The notes under the pieces are model-generated. The model was not told where the DNA came from. It searched no databases and saw nothing but the letters and a program-made list of their open reading frames with translations. The position numbers and the translations under genes are program-made. From Actinopolymorpha cephalotaxi (GTDB lineage: Bacteria; Actinomycetota; Actinomycetes; Propionibacteriales; Actinopolymorphaceae), in assembly GCF_013408535.1 (NCBI RefSeq), contig NZ_JACBZA010000001.1, positions 1,484,850-1,548,849 on the forward strand: DNA of 64,000 bases. The letters are read 5' to 3'. Within the stretch, counting starts at the first letter, position 1. Each line of letters opens with the position of its first letter. Of the stretch, positions 41,846 through 50,119 are shown one piece after another.

Positions 41846-43149
41846 CCGACGCCTCGGCGCGCGCCCAGGTCCGCCATGTCGGCGGCGAGTTTGCCGGCCG
41901 CCCAGCCGTCCCGGTTGGACGTCGACACCGCCGACTTCCGGATGCGGGGGAACAGCTCGGTGACCAGCTTCTGGACGGCCTGGTCGCGGGCGGTCAGCGC
42001 GGGCAGCAGCCGGGCGGAGGCGCCGGGGTTTCCGGTGTCGTACTCGGCCATGGAGGCCTCGCTCGCCTCGGTGAGCCGCTGGCCGATCCTGGTGGCGTAG
42101 GACACCAGGAAGGACTGCCGCCACGAACGGGTGCGGCTCTGGCCACCCGCTCGGGTCGACGGCGGCGCCGCGAGCATGGCGCGGTCGGCCTGCAGGAGCA
42201 GCGACGTGAGCAGCAGCTCCACGAGAGCCAGGTCGGCCTCCACGCCGATGATCGTGACGAATCCCATTCCGGTGCAGGCCACCACGCGAGAGCGATTGGC
42301 CTCCGCGACGACGGACGCCAGCAACGCCTTGGCGTTGAGGTAGGGCGTCCGCAGCCAGACCCTGCGGATGTGTGCGTGCGCACCGGCGGCGCGGGACGCG
42401 CCGACCGGGGACCCCGCCGGATCGGTGGCCAGCATGGCCTGGTCCAGGGAGAACTTCGTCATCAGCGCCTGCGCCTTGCTGCTCAGCGCTTCGGCCTCCT
42501 CGGGGAACTCGGTGGACTCGGCCTTGGCCAGCAAAGCCCGGATCCGATGCAGCATCTTCTCCCCGGCCGCGTCGGGTCCGGGACGCTCGCCCGAGCCGGG
42601 CGGTGACCCGTGCATGCCGGTTGCCCCCGCGTGACCGGTCGCCGCGGATCGGCCGGGAGGGGGAAGCACCGACTCCAGCGCCGGTGCGGCGTACAGGAAG
42701 GTCAGCACGCTGAGCGCCACGCTGATCGTTTCCGTCCGGTCGAGTCGCCGGCGGGCCGCCCACCGCGTCAGCCGCGCGCCGTCGGTCGCCCAGTGGGGGG
42801 AGGTCTCCAGCTCTTCCAGCTGGGATCGCCAGCGGGGGTCGAGCGTGGACCTGGGATAACGCGCGGCCTGGTGTGCCGTCATGTCGAGCGCCAGCTGGCG
42901 GGCGGGCGCGGACAGGCGCCGGGCCGCGAACTCCGCCACGTCCAGCGGTTGCCAGCCGCGTTCCCAGAGCCCGCCGACGGCACCGGTGAGACATTCGTCG
43001 ACCACCCCGTCGACCAGTTGCGCAGGCAGACTCGGGTCGGCCAGCTCGACGACGGCGGCCTCCCATCCGTAGCGCATTCCGCCGGCCGCCCGCCGCGCCG
43101 TCTCACACAGCAGCGCCTGCGCCCATGTCGTCGGATCCTGGTGTCGCAC
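41830..43149 (-). CDS. DUF2786 domain-containing protein
   Basis: A 439-residue cytoplasmic protein. The recognisable part is the DUF2786 block, ILHRIRALLAKAESTEFPEEAEALSSKAQALMTKFSLDQAML (about residues 195-240); flanking regions are helical, with a Gly/Pro linker at 170-190 and a C-terminal part containing RVWLRTPYLNAKALLASVVAEANRSRVV, a pattern often seen after DUF2786. Function is unknown; related proteins occur in phages and actinobacteria. GTG 43149 has GGGGAG 8 nt upstream. Convergent with glnE and downstream of the DAHP synthase on the same strand. Confidence 0.8.
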   Translation of the reverse strand: MRHQDPTTWAQALLCETARRAAGGMRYGWEAAVVELADPSLPAQLVDGVVDECLTGAVGGLWERGWQPLDVAEFAARRLSAPARQLALDMTAHQAARYPRSTLDPRWRSQLEELETSPHWATDGARLTRWAARRRLDRTETISVALSVLTFLYAAPALESVLPPPGRSAATGHAGATGMHGSPPGSGERPGPDAAGEKMLHRIRALLAKAESTEFPEEAEALSSKAQALMTKFSLDQAMLATDPAGSPVGASRAAGAHAHIRRVWLRTPYLNAKALLASVVAEANRSRVVACTGMGFVTIIGVEADLALVELLLTSLLLQADRAMLAAPPSTRAGGQSRTRSWRQSFLVSYATRIGQRLTEASEASMAEYDTGNPGASARLLPALTARDQAVQKLVTELFPRIRKSAVSTSNRDGWAAGKLAADMADLGARRGVGRAAS

Positions 43150-43318
43150 GTGACCATCTCCCCGTGAGTTCTGGACATCGGTGTCGTCGATGTTGCTGGT
43201 GGACGGCGAGAATGCCAGGGCCCACCGACAACACCGAAAACCCTGTCCCTGTTGGCGTAGGGGGAGATCCACGGCCTCGCGGGACACCGCGACGGGCCGT
43301 GAGGAACGAGCCGGCAGG

Positions 43319-44494
43319 TCAGTCCGTAGGCGCTACCGAACGGCGGGAACGCACTCCGGCAGCCAGCTCCCGCAGCACCTCGACCGTGGGCTCCCAGCCC
43401 ATGCAGGCGTCGGTGATGCTCTGGCCGTACGCCAACGTGCCGGCCGCGCCCTCGACGAGGTTCTGCCGGCCGGGCTCGAGGAAGCTCTCCAGCATCACGC
43501 CGACGATTCCGCGCTGACCGTCGGCGAGCTGGCCGGCCACGTCCGCGGCCACGACGGGCTGGCGCAGGTGGTCCTTGCCGCTGTTGCCGTGGCTGGCGTC
43601 GACCACCACGTGCTCGCGCAGGTCCGCCTTGGCCAGCCGACCGAGGGCGTCGGTGACGTTGGCCGCGTCGTAGTTGGGTCCGGTCTGCCCGCCGCGCAGG
43701 ATGACGTGACAGTCGGGGTTGCCGCTGGTGGTGAGGATCGCGGCCACGCCGTCCTCGGTGACACCGGTGAAGACGTGGCTCACGGCGGCCGCGCCGATCG
43801 CGTCGATCGCGCCCTGCACGTCGCCGCCGGTGGAGTTCTTGAAGCCCACCGGCATGGACAGGCCGCTGGCGAGGTGCCGGTGCACCTGGCTCTCGGAGGT
43901 ACGCGCGCCGATCGCGCCCCAGCTCACGGTGTCGGCGATGTACTGCGGAATGATCGGGTCGAGGAACTCACATCCCGCCGGCAGACCGGTGGCCAGCACG
44001 TCCAGCAGGACCTTCCGCGCGGTGCGCAAGCCCTTGTTGACGTTGTAGCTGCCGTCCAGGTCCGGGTCGTTGATCAGGCCCTTCCAGCCGACCGTCGTAC
44101 GCGGCTTCTCGAAGTACACCCGCATCACCACACACAGGTCCGCGGCCACCTCGGGCACGAACGCCGCCAGCCTCCGGGCGTACTCCAGTCCCGCCTCGGG
44201 GTCGTGGATCGAGCACGGGCCCACGACGACGAGCAGCCGGTCGTCCTCGCCGGCCAGGATGCGCGTCACGTCGTCGCGGCCGCGGACGACGACCTGCGCG
44301 GACTCGTGCGGGAGCGGGAGTTCGTCGCGCAGCAGCGCGGGGGAGAGCAGGGGACGGGACCGGGTGATCCGGACGTCGCTGAGGGCCCGCGGCGAGCCGG
44401 GCACGGCGTCGGTGGAGAGCGCGGAACCTGACGAATCGGAGGCGGGGCCGGCGGACGAGGCGGGGCCGACAGATGAAGCGGGGCTGGCAGACAC
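43319..44494 (-). CDS. aroF: 3-deoxy-7-phosphoheptulonate synthase, class I
   Basis: A 391-residue DAHP synthase joining phosphoenolpyruvate and erythrose-4-phosphate, the first shikimate step. Seen: RDDVTRILAGEDDRLLVVVGPCSIHDPEAGLEYA, MRVYFEKPRTTVGWKGLINDPDLDGSYN, CEFLDPIIPQYIADTVSWGAIGARTSESQVHRHLASGL, GFKNSTGG and DASHGNSGKDH, all typical of the class I-alpha (AroF/G/H) type; many actinobacteria use class II instead or in addition. GTG 44494 has GAAAGGA 8 nt upstream; the first 45 residues are Ser/Ala-rich and non-conserved. A leader peptide and terminator precede it (see 44572-44690), so expression is probably attenuated by aromatic amino acids. Confidence 0.95.
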   Translation of the reverse strand: MSASPASSVGPASSAGPASDSSGSALSTDAVPGSPRALSDVRITRSRPLLSPALLRDELPLPHESAQVVVRGRDDVTRILAGEDDRLLVVVGPCSIHDPEAGLEYARRLAAFVPEVAADLCVVMRVYFEKPRTTVGWKGLINDPDLDGSYNVNKGLRTARKVLLDVLATGLPAGCEFLDPIIPQYIADTVSWGAIGARTSESQVHRHLASGLSMPVGFKNSTGGDVQGAIDAIGAAAVSHVFTGVTEDGVAAILTTSGNPDCHVILRGGQTGPNYDAANVTDALGRLAKADLREHVVVDASHGNSGKDHLRQPVVAADVAGQLADGQRGIVGVMLESFLEPGRQNLVEGAAGTLAYGQSITDACMGWEPTVEVLRELAAGVRSRRSVAPTD

Positions 44495-44527
44495 GGGGAC
44501 GGTCCTTTCGCTGGGTCTACGTCGGGA

Positions 44528-44553
44528 GCCGGCCCGCGTCACCTCGGGCCGGC
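44528..44553 (-). promoter_or_regulatory. hairpin in the aroF leader, downstream of the attenuator
   Basis: GCCGGCCCG (44528-44536) and CGGGCCGGC (44545-44553) form a 9-bp stem 34 nt before the aroF start. It may compete with other GCCGGC segments in the leader. Confidence 0.5.
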
Positions 44554-44571
44554 CCCCTGGTCGGGGCATGC

Positions 44572-44602
44572 AAAAAGGGCAGGTCCTTTGCGGACGCTGC
44601 CC
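44572..44602 (-). terminator. intrinsic terminator of the aroF attenuator
   Basis: On the minus strand GGGCAG-c-GTCC, loop GCAAA, GGAC-CTGCCC followed immediately by TTTTT (positions 44572-44576). A proper stem plus U-tract, rare in this GC-rich DNA, placed 23 nt after the leader-peptide stop and 78 nt before the aroF start. Confidence 0.75.
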
Positions 44603-44624
44603 TGCCGGCTCTGGGTGGTGGATG

Positions 44625-44690
44625 TCAGCGGATGCGGTCGCTGCCGGGCCCACCCAGGGCCGGCTCGCCAAACCGATAGCACCACTGCAT
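44625..44690 (-). CDS. aroF leader peptide (21 residues)
   Basis: A short ORF starting M-Q-W-C-Y-R-F and ending in IR, with a Trp (codon 3), Tyr (5) and Phe (7) cluster among the first seven codons, followed by an intrinsic terminator and then DAHP synthase. Its Leu-Gly-Gly codons (CTGGGTGG) are exactly complementary to CCACCCAG just after its stop, with GCCGGC/GCCGGC pairing beyond, so a competing stem can form. This is the architecture of transcription attenuation. The ribosome site is weak (TAAGG about 11 nt upstream). Confidence 0.65.
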   Translation of the reverse strand: MQWCYRFGEPALGGPGSDRIR

Positions 44691-44832
44691 GCGGAGTACC
44701 TTAGCCGCCGATCCCGGCGAGCGGCAACGCGGTGTCGGGATCCGATGGCAGGACGCGCCGCATCGGGGCAGTCCGGGCGAAGCCGGACAGGTACGCGCAT
44801 ACAGCCCGGGGCCGGGTCAGCCGGCCCAGGAT

Positions 44833-44848
44833 TCTTCCGCGGAAGAAA
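44833..44848. repeat. CCGCGG-centred palindrome, copy 4 (perfect 16 bp)
   Basis: TTCTTCCGCGGAAGAA, identical over 16 bp to the core of copy 3 at 2085-2102. It lies between the divergent aroF leader and the GNAT gene, 43 bp before the GNAT start. Other hairpins, such as GTCCGG/CCGGAC near 44770, also occur in this 200-bp gap. Confidence 0.75.
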
Positions 44849-44890
44849 TTCCGGGGCGGCCCGGTGCCGAGCTTGCCTAGGGTGAACGGC

Positions 44891-45334
44891 GTGAAGAGCG
44901 TGGACGGCGAGTTCGAGTTCGACGACGACCCCGACCGGGTGGACCTGGACGCCCTGTGGGAGGTGCTGTCCACCCAGGTCTACTGGGGCAAGTGGCGTAC
45001 CCGCGACCACGTTCGCCGTCAGGTCGCCTCGGCCTGGCGGGTGGTCGGCGTGTACGAGTCGGTGAGCGGGCGGATGGTGGGTTTCGCGCGGGCGGTCTCC
45101 GACGGGGTGGCCCTCGCCTACCTCGCCGACGTGTACGTACTCCCGGACCTGCGCGGCAAGGGGCTCGGCACCCGCCTGGTGGAGGTCATGGTGGAGGGCG
45201 GGCCGGGCGCGGACTTCCGGTGGATGCTGCACACCGCGAACGCCCATGGCCTGTACGGGAAGTTCGGCTTCGGGCCGCCGGACCCGTCCTACCTCGAACG
45301 CCCTGGCAGACACCCCGGCACAGGCACCCCCTGA
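44891..45334 (+). CDS. GNAT family N-acetyltransferase
   Basis: A 147-residue acetyltransferase. Seen: SAWRVVGVYESVSGRMVGFARAVSDGVALAYLADVYVLPDLRGKGLGTRLVEVMV, i.e. strand 4 then the acetyl-CoA loop R-G-K-G-L-G, and the C-terminal HTANAHGLYGKFGF with the catalytic-region Tyr. Small proteins of this subtype acetylate unknown small molecules. GTG 44891 has AGGG with an 8-nt spacer. Divergent from the aroF leader; the CCGCGG palindrome lies in its upstream region. Confidence 0.88.
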   Translation: MKSVDGEFEFDDDPDRVDLDALWEVLSTQVYWGKWRTRDHVRRQVASAWRVVGVYESVSGRMVGFARAVSDGVALAYLADVYVLPDLRGKGLGTRLVEVMVEGGPGADFRWMLHTANAHGLYGKFGFGPPDPSYLERPGRHPGTGTP

Positions 45335-45383
45335 GGCCGTACGACGGATCCGGCACACATCGGTCGGTGCTCGGCGGTCGGCC

Positions 45384-47165
45384 TCAGCGGTAGCCGCGTG
45401 CCTGCAGTTCGTACAGCTCGGCGTAGTGACCGCGCGCCGCCACGAGTTCGGCGTGGGTGCCGACCTCGGCGACCCGGCCGCCGTCCAGGACGACCACCAG
45501 GTCGGCGGCGGCCACGGTCGAGAACCGGTGGGTGACCAGCAGGGTGACCGCGCCCCGGCCGCCGGCGGCCCGCGCGGCCTCGGCGTAGCGTTCGAACAAC
45601 GCGTGTTCGGTGGCGGCGTCCAGCGCCGCGGTGGGTTCGTCGAGGACCAGCAGCAACGGCTCGGTCCGCATCATCCCGCGGGCGATCGCCAGCCGCTGCC
45701 ACTGCCCACCGGACAGCTCCACCCCTTCCGGCCAGGACGAGCCGAGCTGGGTGGCCAGGCCGGACGGCAGGGAGGCGAGGACGTCCTCGCCGGCACCCTC
45801 GCGCAGCGCGCGGCGTACCTCGCGGTCGTCGTCCACCCGGGGCAGGTCGCCGACCCCGACCGACTCCTGGGCGGTGAACTCCACCTTCGCGTAGTCCTGG
45901 AAGGCACCCGACACCCGCGCCCGCCAGGCGGGCAGGTCGAGGTCGGCGAGGTCGACGCCGTCGACCAGCACCCGGCCCGCCGTCGGGCGGTACAGCCCGG
46001 TGAGCAGCTTCACCAGGGTCGACTTTCCGGCGCCGTTCTCACCCACCAGCGCGACGACCGAGCCCGCCGGCAGGTGCAGGCTGACGTCCCGCAGCGAGGG
46101 TTCGACCGCCTCCGGATAGGCGTACGCCAGACCCTCGATCGTGATGCCGTCCCGCAGGATCGCCGGCGGCGCCTGCGTCCCGTCGTGCGCCTCGCGGACC
46201 TCCCGCTCGTAGTCGCGCAGCCAGAGGAACCGCCCGGTCGTACGGGCCAACTGGGTGATGTTGCCGATCGACCAGCGCAGCACGTTAGCGGTGTTCTGCA
46301 GCCGGCCGACCAGCATCACCGCGAGCACCAGGGTGGCGACCGGCACCTGCCCGCGGATCGCGTCGTGCACCATCCAGGCGAGCACCGCGACGGCGCAGCC
46401 GAAGAAGAACACCGAGCAGGCGGCGTTGACCACCTCGGTACGCCGGGCGAGCGCGACCATCGGCGCCCGCCAGCGCGCGACCGCATCCGTCAGCCTGGCT
46501 CGTACCACCTCGCGCAGACCGAACACCCGGACCTCCGCACCGGGCCCGGCGGTCGTACTCAGCTCCAGCAGGTGGGTGGCCAGGCGCCCCGGCTCCGCCG
46601 ACTCCTCCTCCGCCCGGGCCTGCCAGCGCACGATCCACCGGGTGGCGACCACGCTGGGCAGGCCGGCGAGGACGAGCAGCAGCAGCCGCGCGTCGGCGCC
46701 GGCTGCGAGCACCAGCGTCCCGCCGGCGAAGACGACGTTGCGGAACGTGTTGAGGAAGCTGTTCAGAGCGCCGCCGAGCGCGCCCTGCTGGTCACGCAGC
46801 GCCTGCAGTTGGTCGAGATATTTGCTGGACTCCAGGTGGTCGAGGGTGGGGATGGACGCGGTGATCCGGGCGATCTCGGTGTCGAACGCGAAGCCGACGC
46901 GTTCGAACTGCCGGACCCGCGCGTCGCAGCCGGCCATGTTCAGGGCGCCGCTGAGGCCGGTCGACGCGGCGACCGCGGCCACGGCGAGCGCCATCTTGCC
47001 GGTGTCGTGGTGGAGTACGCCGTCCACGAACCACGCGAGATACAAGGGCTGCAGCAGCGAGATGACGCCGCCCAGCGACTCGGCCATGCAGAGCAGGCTC
47101 TGCCAGGGGCTGACCCGGACCGACTTGGCCACGACCAGCCAGATGCCGCGCAGTGCCGTCTTCAT
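45384..47165 (-). CDS. ABC exporter half-transporter, pair 2 second subunit
   Basis: A 593-residue permease-ATPase. Seen: N-terminal membrane domain with helices to about residue 320, Walker A GENGAGKST, Q-loop FQDYAKVEFTAQESVG, signature LSGGQWQRLAIARGMM, Walker B LLLVLDEPTAALD and H-loop THRFSTVAAADLVVV. It closely parallels the 14765-16549 product in length and in the EFTAxEtoVG Q-loop. ATG 47165 overlaps the upstream partner by 4 bp. Substrate unknown. Confidence 0.92.
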   Translation of the reverse strand: MKTALRGIWLVVAKSVRVSPWQSLLCMAESLGGVISLLQPLYLAWFVDGVLHHDTGKMALAVAAVAASTGLSGALNMAGCDARVRQFERVGFAFDTEIARITASIPTLDHLESSKYLDQLQALRDQQGALGGALNSFLNTFRNVVFAGGTLVLAAGADARLLLLVLAGLPSVVATRWIVRWQARAEEESAEPGRLATHLLELSTTAGPGAEVRVFGLREVVRARLTDAVARWRAPMVALARRTEVVNAACSVFFFGCAVAVLAWMVHDAIRGQVPVATLVLAVMLVGRLQNTANVLRWSIGNITQLARTTGRFLWLRDYEREVREAHDGTQAPPAILRDGITIEGLAYAYPEAVEPSLRDVSLHLPAGSVVALVGENGAGKSTLVKLLTGLYRPTAGRVLVDGVDLADLDLPAWRARVSGAFQDYAKVEFTAQESVGVGDLPRVDDDREVRRALREGAGEDVLASLPSGLATQLGSSWPEGVELSGGQWQRLAIARGMMRTEPLLLVLDEPTAALDAATEHALFERYAEAARAAGGRGAVTLLVTHRFSTVAAADLVVVLDGGRVAEVGTHAELVAARGHYAELYELQARGYR

Positions 47166-49099
47166 CGGCGTTCCACCGCCGTCTCGTCCGGCCCGGCCGT
47201 CTCGTCCGCCCCGGCCGTCTCGTCCGCTCCGGCGGCCGCGAACCGCGCCGCCTGCAACGAGAACATCCGGGCGTACGCACCACCCGCGGCCATCAGCTCC
47301 TCGTGGCTGCCGTCCTCGACGATGCCGGTTCCGGTGCGAGTCGGGTCGTCCGTCGGACCGATCACCACGATCCGGTCGGCGTGCCGCACGCTGGACAACC
47401 GGTGGCTAACCAGCAGTGTGGTCATCCCGCGGGTCACCTCCAGGAACCGGTCGAACAACGCCGCCTCGGCCCGGACGTCGAGAGCGGCGGTGGGCTCGTC
47501 CAGCACGAGGACGCCCGCGCCGCCGGCGACCGCGGCCAGTGCGCGGGCCAGCGCCACCCGTTGCCACTGGCCGCCGGACAGGTCCGTGCCCTCGGCGTAC
47601 TCCGCACTGAGCACGGTGTCCCAGCCGTGCTCGACCCGGTCCAGCAGCGAGGTGCCGCCGGCGTCCTCGAGCGCCCTGGCCAGCACCGCCTCGTCGTCGT
47701 GCCGGGTGTGCGCGCCGAACCCCACGTTGTCGCGCAGCGGAAGGTGGTAGCGCACGAAGTCCTGGAAGATGACCGCGACCCGGTTGCGGGTCGCCTCGTC
47801 CGCCGACGGGTCGCCGTCGTCGATGCGGATGGTCCCGGCGTCGGGCGGGTAGAGCCCACACAGCAACTTGATCAGGGTGGACTTGCCCGCGCCGTTGATG
47901 CCGACGATCGCGACCGACTGCCCGGCCGGGACGTGCAGGGACAGCCGTTCGACCGTCGGCTCGTCGCGGGTCGGGTAGTGGAACGTCACCTCGCGCAGGT
48001 CGATCGCCGCGGCCGCGGAACGCGTGCTCTGCAAGGGCTCCGGCTCGTTGCCGCCCGGCGCACCGGGGGAGTGCGGGGGAACGTCGGGCAGGCCGAGCCT
48101 CGTCCGCAATCCGACCAGCATGGTGGTCGCCGAGGTGTTGCGGGCCAGCGCGCTCTGGCCGTCGCCGAGCGGCCCGAACGCCTCCAGCGCGAGCAACGCC
48201 TGCACCAGCGTCACCAGGGAGGCGAGGGAGACAGTGCCCGCCGAGGCGTCGCGGGCCAGCAGTGCGAACACTCCCGCGTTCACCACAAGCATGACTGCAC
48301 ACGCGCCGAGGATCGGCCGCAGGTTGTGGTAGCGGTTGCGCCAGACGACGGTCATCGCGTCCCGCCAGGCAGTCGTGTAGCGGTGCACCAGCCAGTCCGC
48401 CATCCCGAACAGCCGGAGCTCCTTCGCCGCCGGTGCGCCGGTCATCAGGTCGCGTACGTAGCTCGCCTGCCGGCGCTGGTTGCCCGTCACCTCCAGCAGG
48501 TCGTCGAAGATGGTTCCGATCCAGGCGACGAACACCTTGGCCAGCAGGACGTACGACCCGGCGGCGAGCAGTGCCGCCCACCAGTTCCAGGTCGCCACCA
48601 GGATCAACGAGCCCAGCCCGGTGACGCGGGTCGCCAGCAGGCCCCAGGTCCACTCCACCCCGCTGACGAACGTCCAGTCCCGCATGGCCCGCTTGACCGC
48701 GTCCAGGCGGCCGGCGAGCTCGGGGTCCTCCAGATGCCCGATGCCGTACGGCGCGGTTCCGACGTCGGCGACCATGCCGAAGACCAGCCGCAGATAGCGG
48801 GCGGAGACGACCTGTGCGACCACGTTCTGTCCCGCGTTGATCAGCGGGGCGAGGGCGTACGCCGCGGCGGCCGCCGCCAGCCACCACCACACCCGGCCCG
48901 CAGCGGGTGAGCCGGCGCCCGCCCGCACCGCCGCGGGCAGTGCGCCGACCAGGTGTCCGGTCGCGACGATGCCGAACGTCACCGTTCCCGCACTGGCCAG
49001 TACCAGGAACAGGTTCAGTACGGAATGCCCCGGCGCGGCGCGCCACAGCAACCGGGCGTGCAGGGCGTACCGCCGAGTTGTCTCGGTGTATCGGTGCAC
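47162..49099 (-). CDS. ABC exporter half-transporter, pair 2 first subunit
   Basis: A 645-residue permease-ATPase, partner of the 45384 product. Seen: membrane domain to about residue 320 followed by a low-complexity linker, Walker A GINGAGKSTLIKLLCGLYPPD, Q-loop FQDFVRYHLPLRDNVG, signature LSGGQWQRVALARAL, Walker B VLVLDEPTAALDVRAEA and H-loop SHRLSSVRHADR. The Q-loop FxRYHLPxRDN and GSHEELM tail match the 12799-14772 product, so pairs 1 and 2 descend from the same two-gene ancestor. GTG 49099 has GGAGGGG upstream. Confidence 0.92.
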   Translation of the reverse strand: MHRYTETTRRYALHARLLWRAAPGHSVLNLFLVLASAGTVTFGIVATGHLVGALPAAVRAGAGSPAAGRVWWWLAAAAAAYALAPLINAGQNVVAQVVSARYLRLVFGMVADVGTAPYGIGHLEDPELAGRLDAVKRAMRDWTFVSGVEWTWGLLATRVTGLGSLILVATWNWWAALLAAGSYVLLAKVFVAWIGTIFDDLLEVTGNQRRQASYVRDLMTGAPAAKELRLFGMADWLVHRYTTAWRDAMTVVWRNRYHNLRPILGACAVMLVVNAGVFALLARDASAGTVSLASLVTLVQALLALEAFGPLGDGQSALARNTSATTMLVGLRTRLGLPDVPPHSPGAPGGNEPEPLQSTRSAAAAIDLREVTFHYPTRDEPTVERLSLHVPAGQSVAIVGINGAGKSTLIKLLCGLYPPDAGTIRIDDGDPSADEATRNRVAVIFQDFVRYHLPLRDNVGFGAHTRHDDEAVLARALEDAGGTSLLDRVEHGWDTVLSAEYAEGTDLSGGQWQRVALARALAAVAGGAGVLVLDEPTAALDVRAEAALFDRFLEVTRGMTTLLVSHRLSSVRHADRIVVIGPTDDPTRTGTGIVEDGSHEELMAAGGAYARMFSLQAARFAAAGADETAGADETAGPDETAVERR

Positions 49100-49233
49100 G
49101 TGTCCCCTCCCCGTTCCCGCTGCCGTGCGGGCGCCGAAGAAAGCTCGCAGGTACGCCCGGCCCGGTCAAGGAAGTTGCGGCCCGGGCACCTCGGCTGGCC
49201 GCTCCCGGACGCTTCCGCCGGCCGGGCGCGAGT

Positions 49234-49977
49234 TCAGGTGGCCTCGGGGTCCGGGCCCTGGGCCGCGCGGCCACCGTCGACCGGAAGCACCGCGCCGTTG
49301 ACGAATCCGGCGTACGGGGAGACCAGGAACGCGATGGTGTCCGCGACCTCGTGGGCGGTGCCGACCCGGCCGAGAGGATGCAGCGCGGCCATCTGCTCGT
49401 CGACCTCCGGGTTGGCCGTGCGGTAGGCCTCGTACCGGTCGGTGCTGATGGATCCGAGGGCCACCGCGTTGGTGCGGATCCCGTTCGGCCCGTGGTCGAC
49501 CGCTACCGCGCGGGTGAGTCCTTCCACGGCCGCCTTCGCCGTGGCGTAGGGGAGCGCGCCACGGACGGGGCGCTGTGCCTGGTGGGAGGAGACGTTGACG
49601 ATCGCCCCGGGGCGACCGCGGGAAAGGTAGTGGTTCACCGCGACGTGGCAGCCGGTGACCGCGAGGGCCAGGTTGGCCGTGACGAGTTCGAGGATCTCCT
49701 GCGCGGAGGCCTGATCGAGGCCGGCGTCCCGGAAGATCGCGGCGTTGTTCACCCAGCCGGTGAGCGCACCGCGTTCCTCGGCTGCGGCCGCGGCACGGCC
49801 CGCGACGTCGGGGTCGCGGGCGTCGCCGCTCACCAGTTCGACGCGGGGGTGGTCCCAGTCCAGGTGGGCAACCGGGTCGAGGACGACCACGTGCCCGTCC
49901 TGGGCGAGACGCTCGGCCGTCGCGCGGCCGACGCCGTGGGCGCCACCGGTGACGACGTAGGACTGTGGGTCAGGCAC
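49234..49977 (-). CDS. short-chain dehydrogenase/reductase
   Basis: A 247-residue SDR. Seen: VVTGGAHGVGRATAERLA nucleotide motif, NNAA in GWVNNAAIF (Asn-Asn-Ala-Ala instead of the usual NNAG), catalytic Ser in NVSSHQAQ and Tyr-xxx-Lys in YATAKAAVEGL, PVDGG near the end. GTG 49977 is fixed by AAAGGAG 8 nt upstream. That ribosome site lies in the 3' arm of a 17-bp inverted repeat (49983-50037), so its translation may be controlled by structure. Divergent from the YceI gene. Confidence 0.88.
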   Translation of the reverse strand: MPDPQSYVVTGGAHGVGRATAERLAQDGHVVVLDPVAHLDWDHPRVELVSGDARDPDVAGRAAAAAEERGALTGWVNNAAIFRDAGLDQASAQEILELVTANLALAVTGCHVAVNHYLSRGRPGAIVNVSSHQAQRPVRGALPYATAKAAVEGLTRAVAVDHGPNGIRTNAVALGSISTDRYEAYRTANPEVDEQMAALHPLGRVGTAHEVADTIAFLVSPYAGFVNGAVLPVDGGRAAQGPDPEAT

Positions 49978-49982
49978 GAGGT

Positions 49983-50037
49983 CGATCTCCTTTGCGTACG
50001 TACGACACGCCACGGCCCACCGTACGCAAAGAGATCG
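49983..50037. promoter_or_regulatory. 17-bp-arm inverted repeat between the SDR and yceI genes
   Basis: Arm 1, CGATCTC-c-TTTGCGTACG (49983-50000), pairs with arm 2, CGTACGCAAAGAGATCG (50021-50037): 17 pairs with one bulged base and a 20-nt loop. In the SDR transcript the AAAGGAG ribosome site lies inside the downstream arm and would be hidden by the stem. As DNA it could equally be a large operator for both divergent genes. Confidence 0.7.
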
Positions 50038-50119
50038 CGAACGACCGATGAGCCGGCGCCCCCACGGCGGTCTACCCCGCGAGCACAACGAACCCGAACG
50101 CCCAACGGAGGCAGGAATC

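Noticed and set aside
37154..43066. A 1970-codon open frame on the minus strand across glnA2 and glnE
   Set aside because: It is the antisense shadow of two clear genes: His/Arg/Gly-rich nonsense with no domain, caused by extreme GC codon bias.
45246..47750. An 834-codon plus-strand frame across the second ABC exporter pair
   Set aside because: Antisense shadow of two full ABC exporters; composition is Arg/Pro/Gly/Ala noise.
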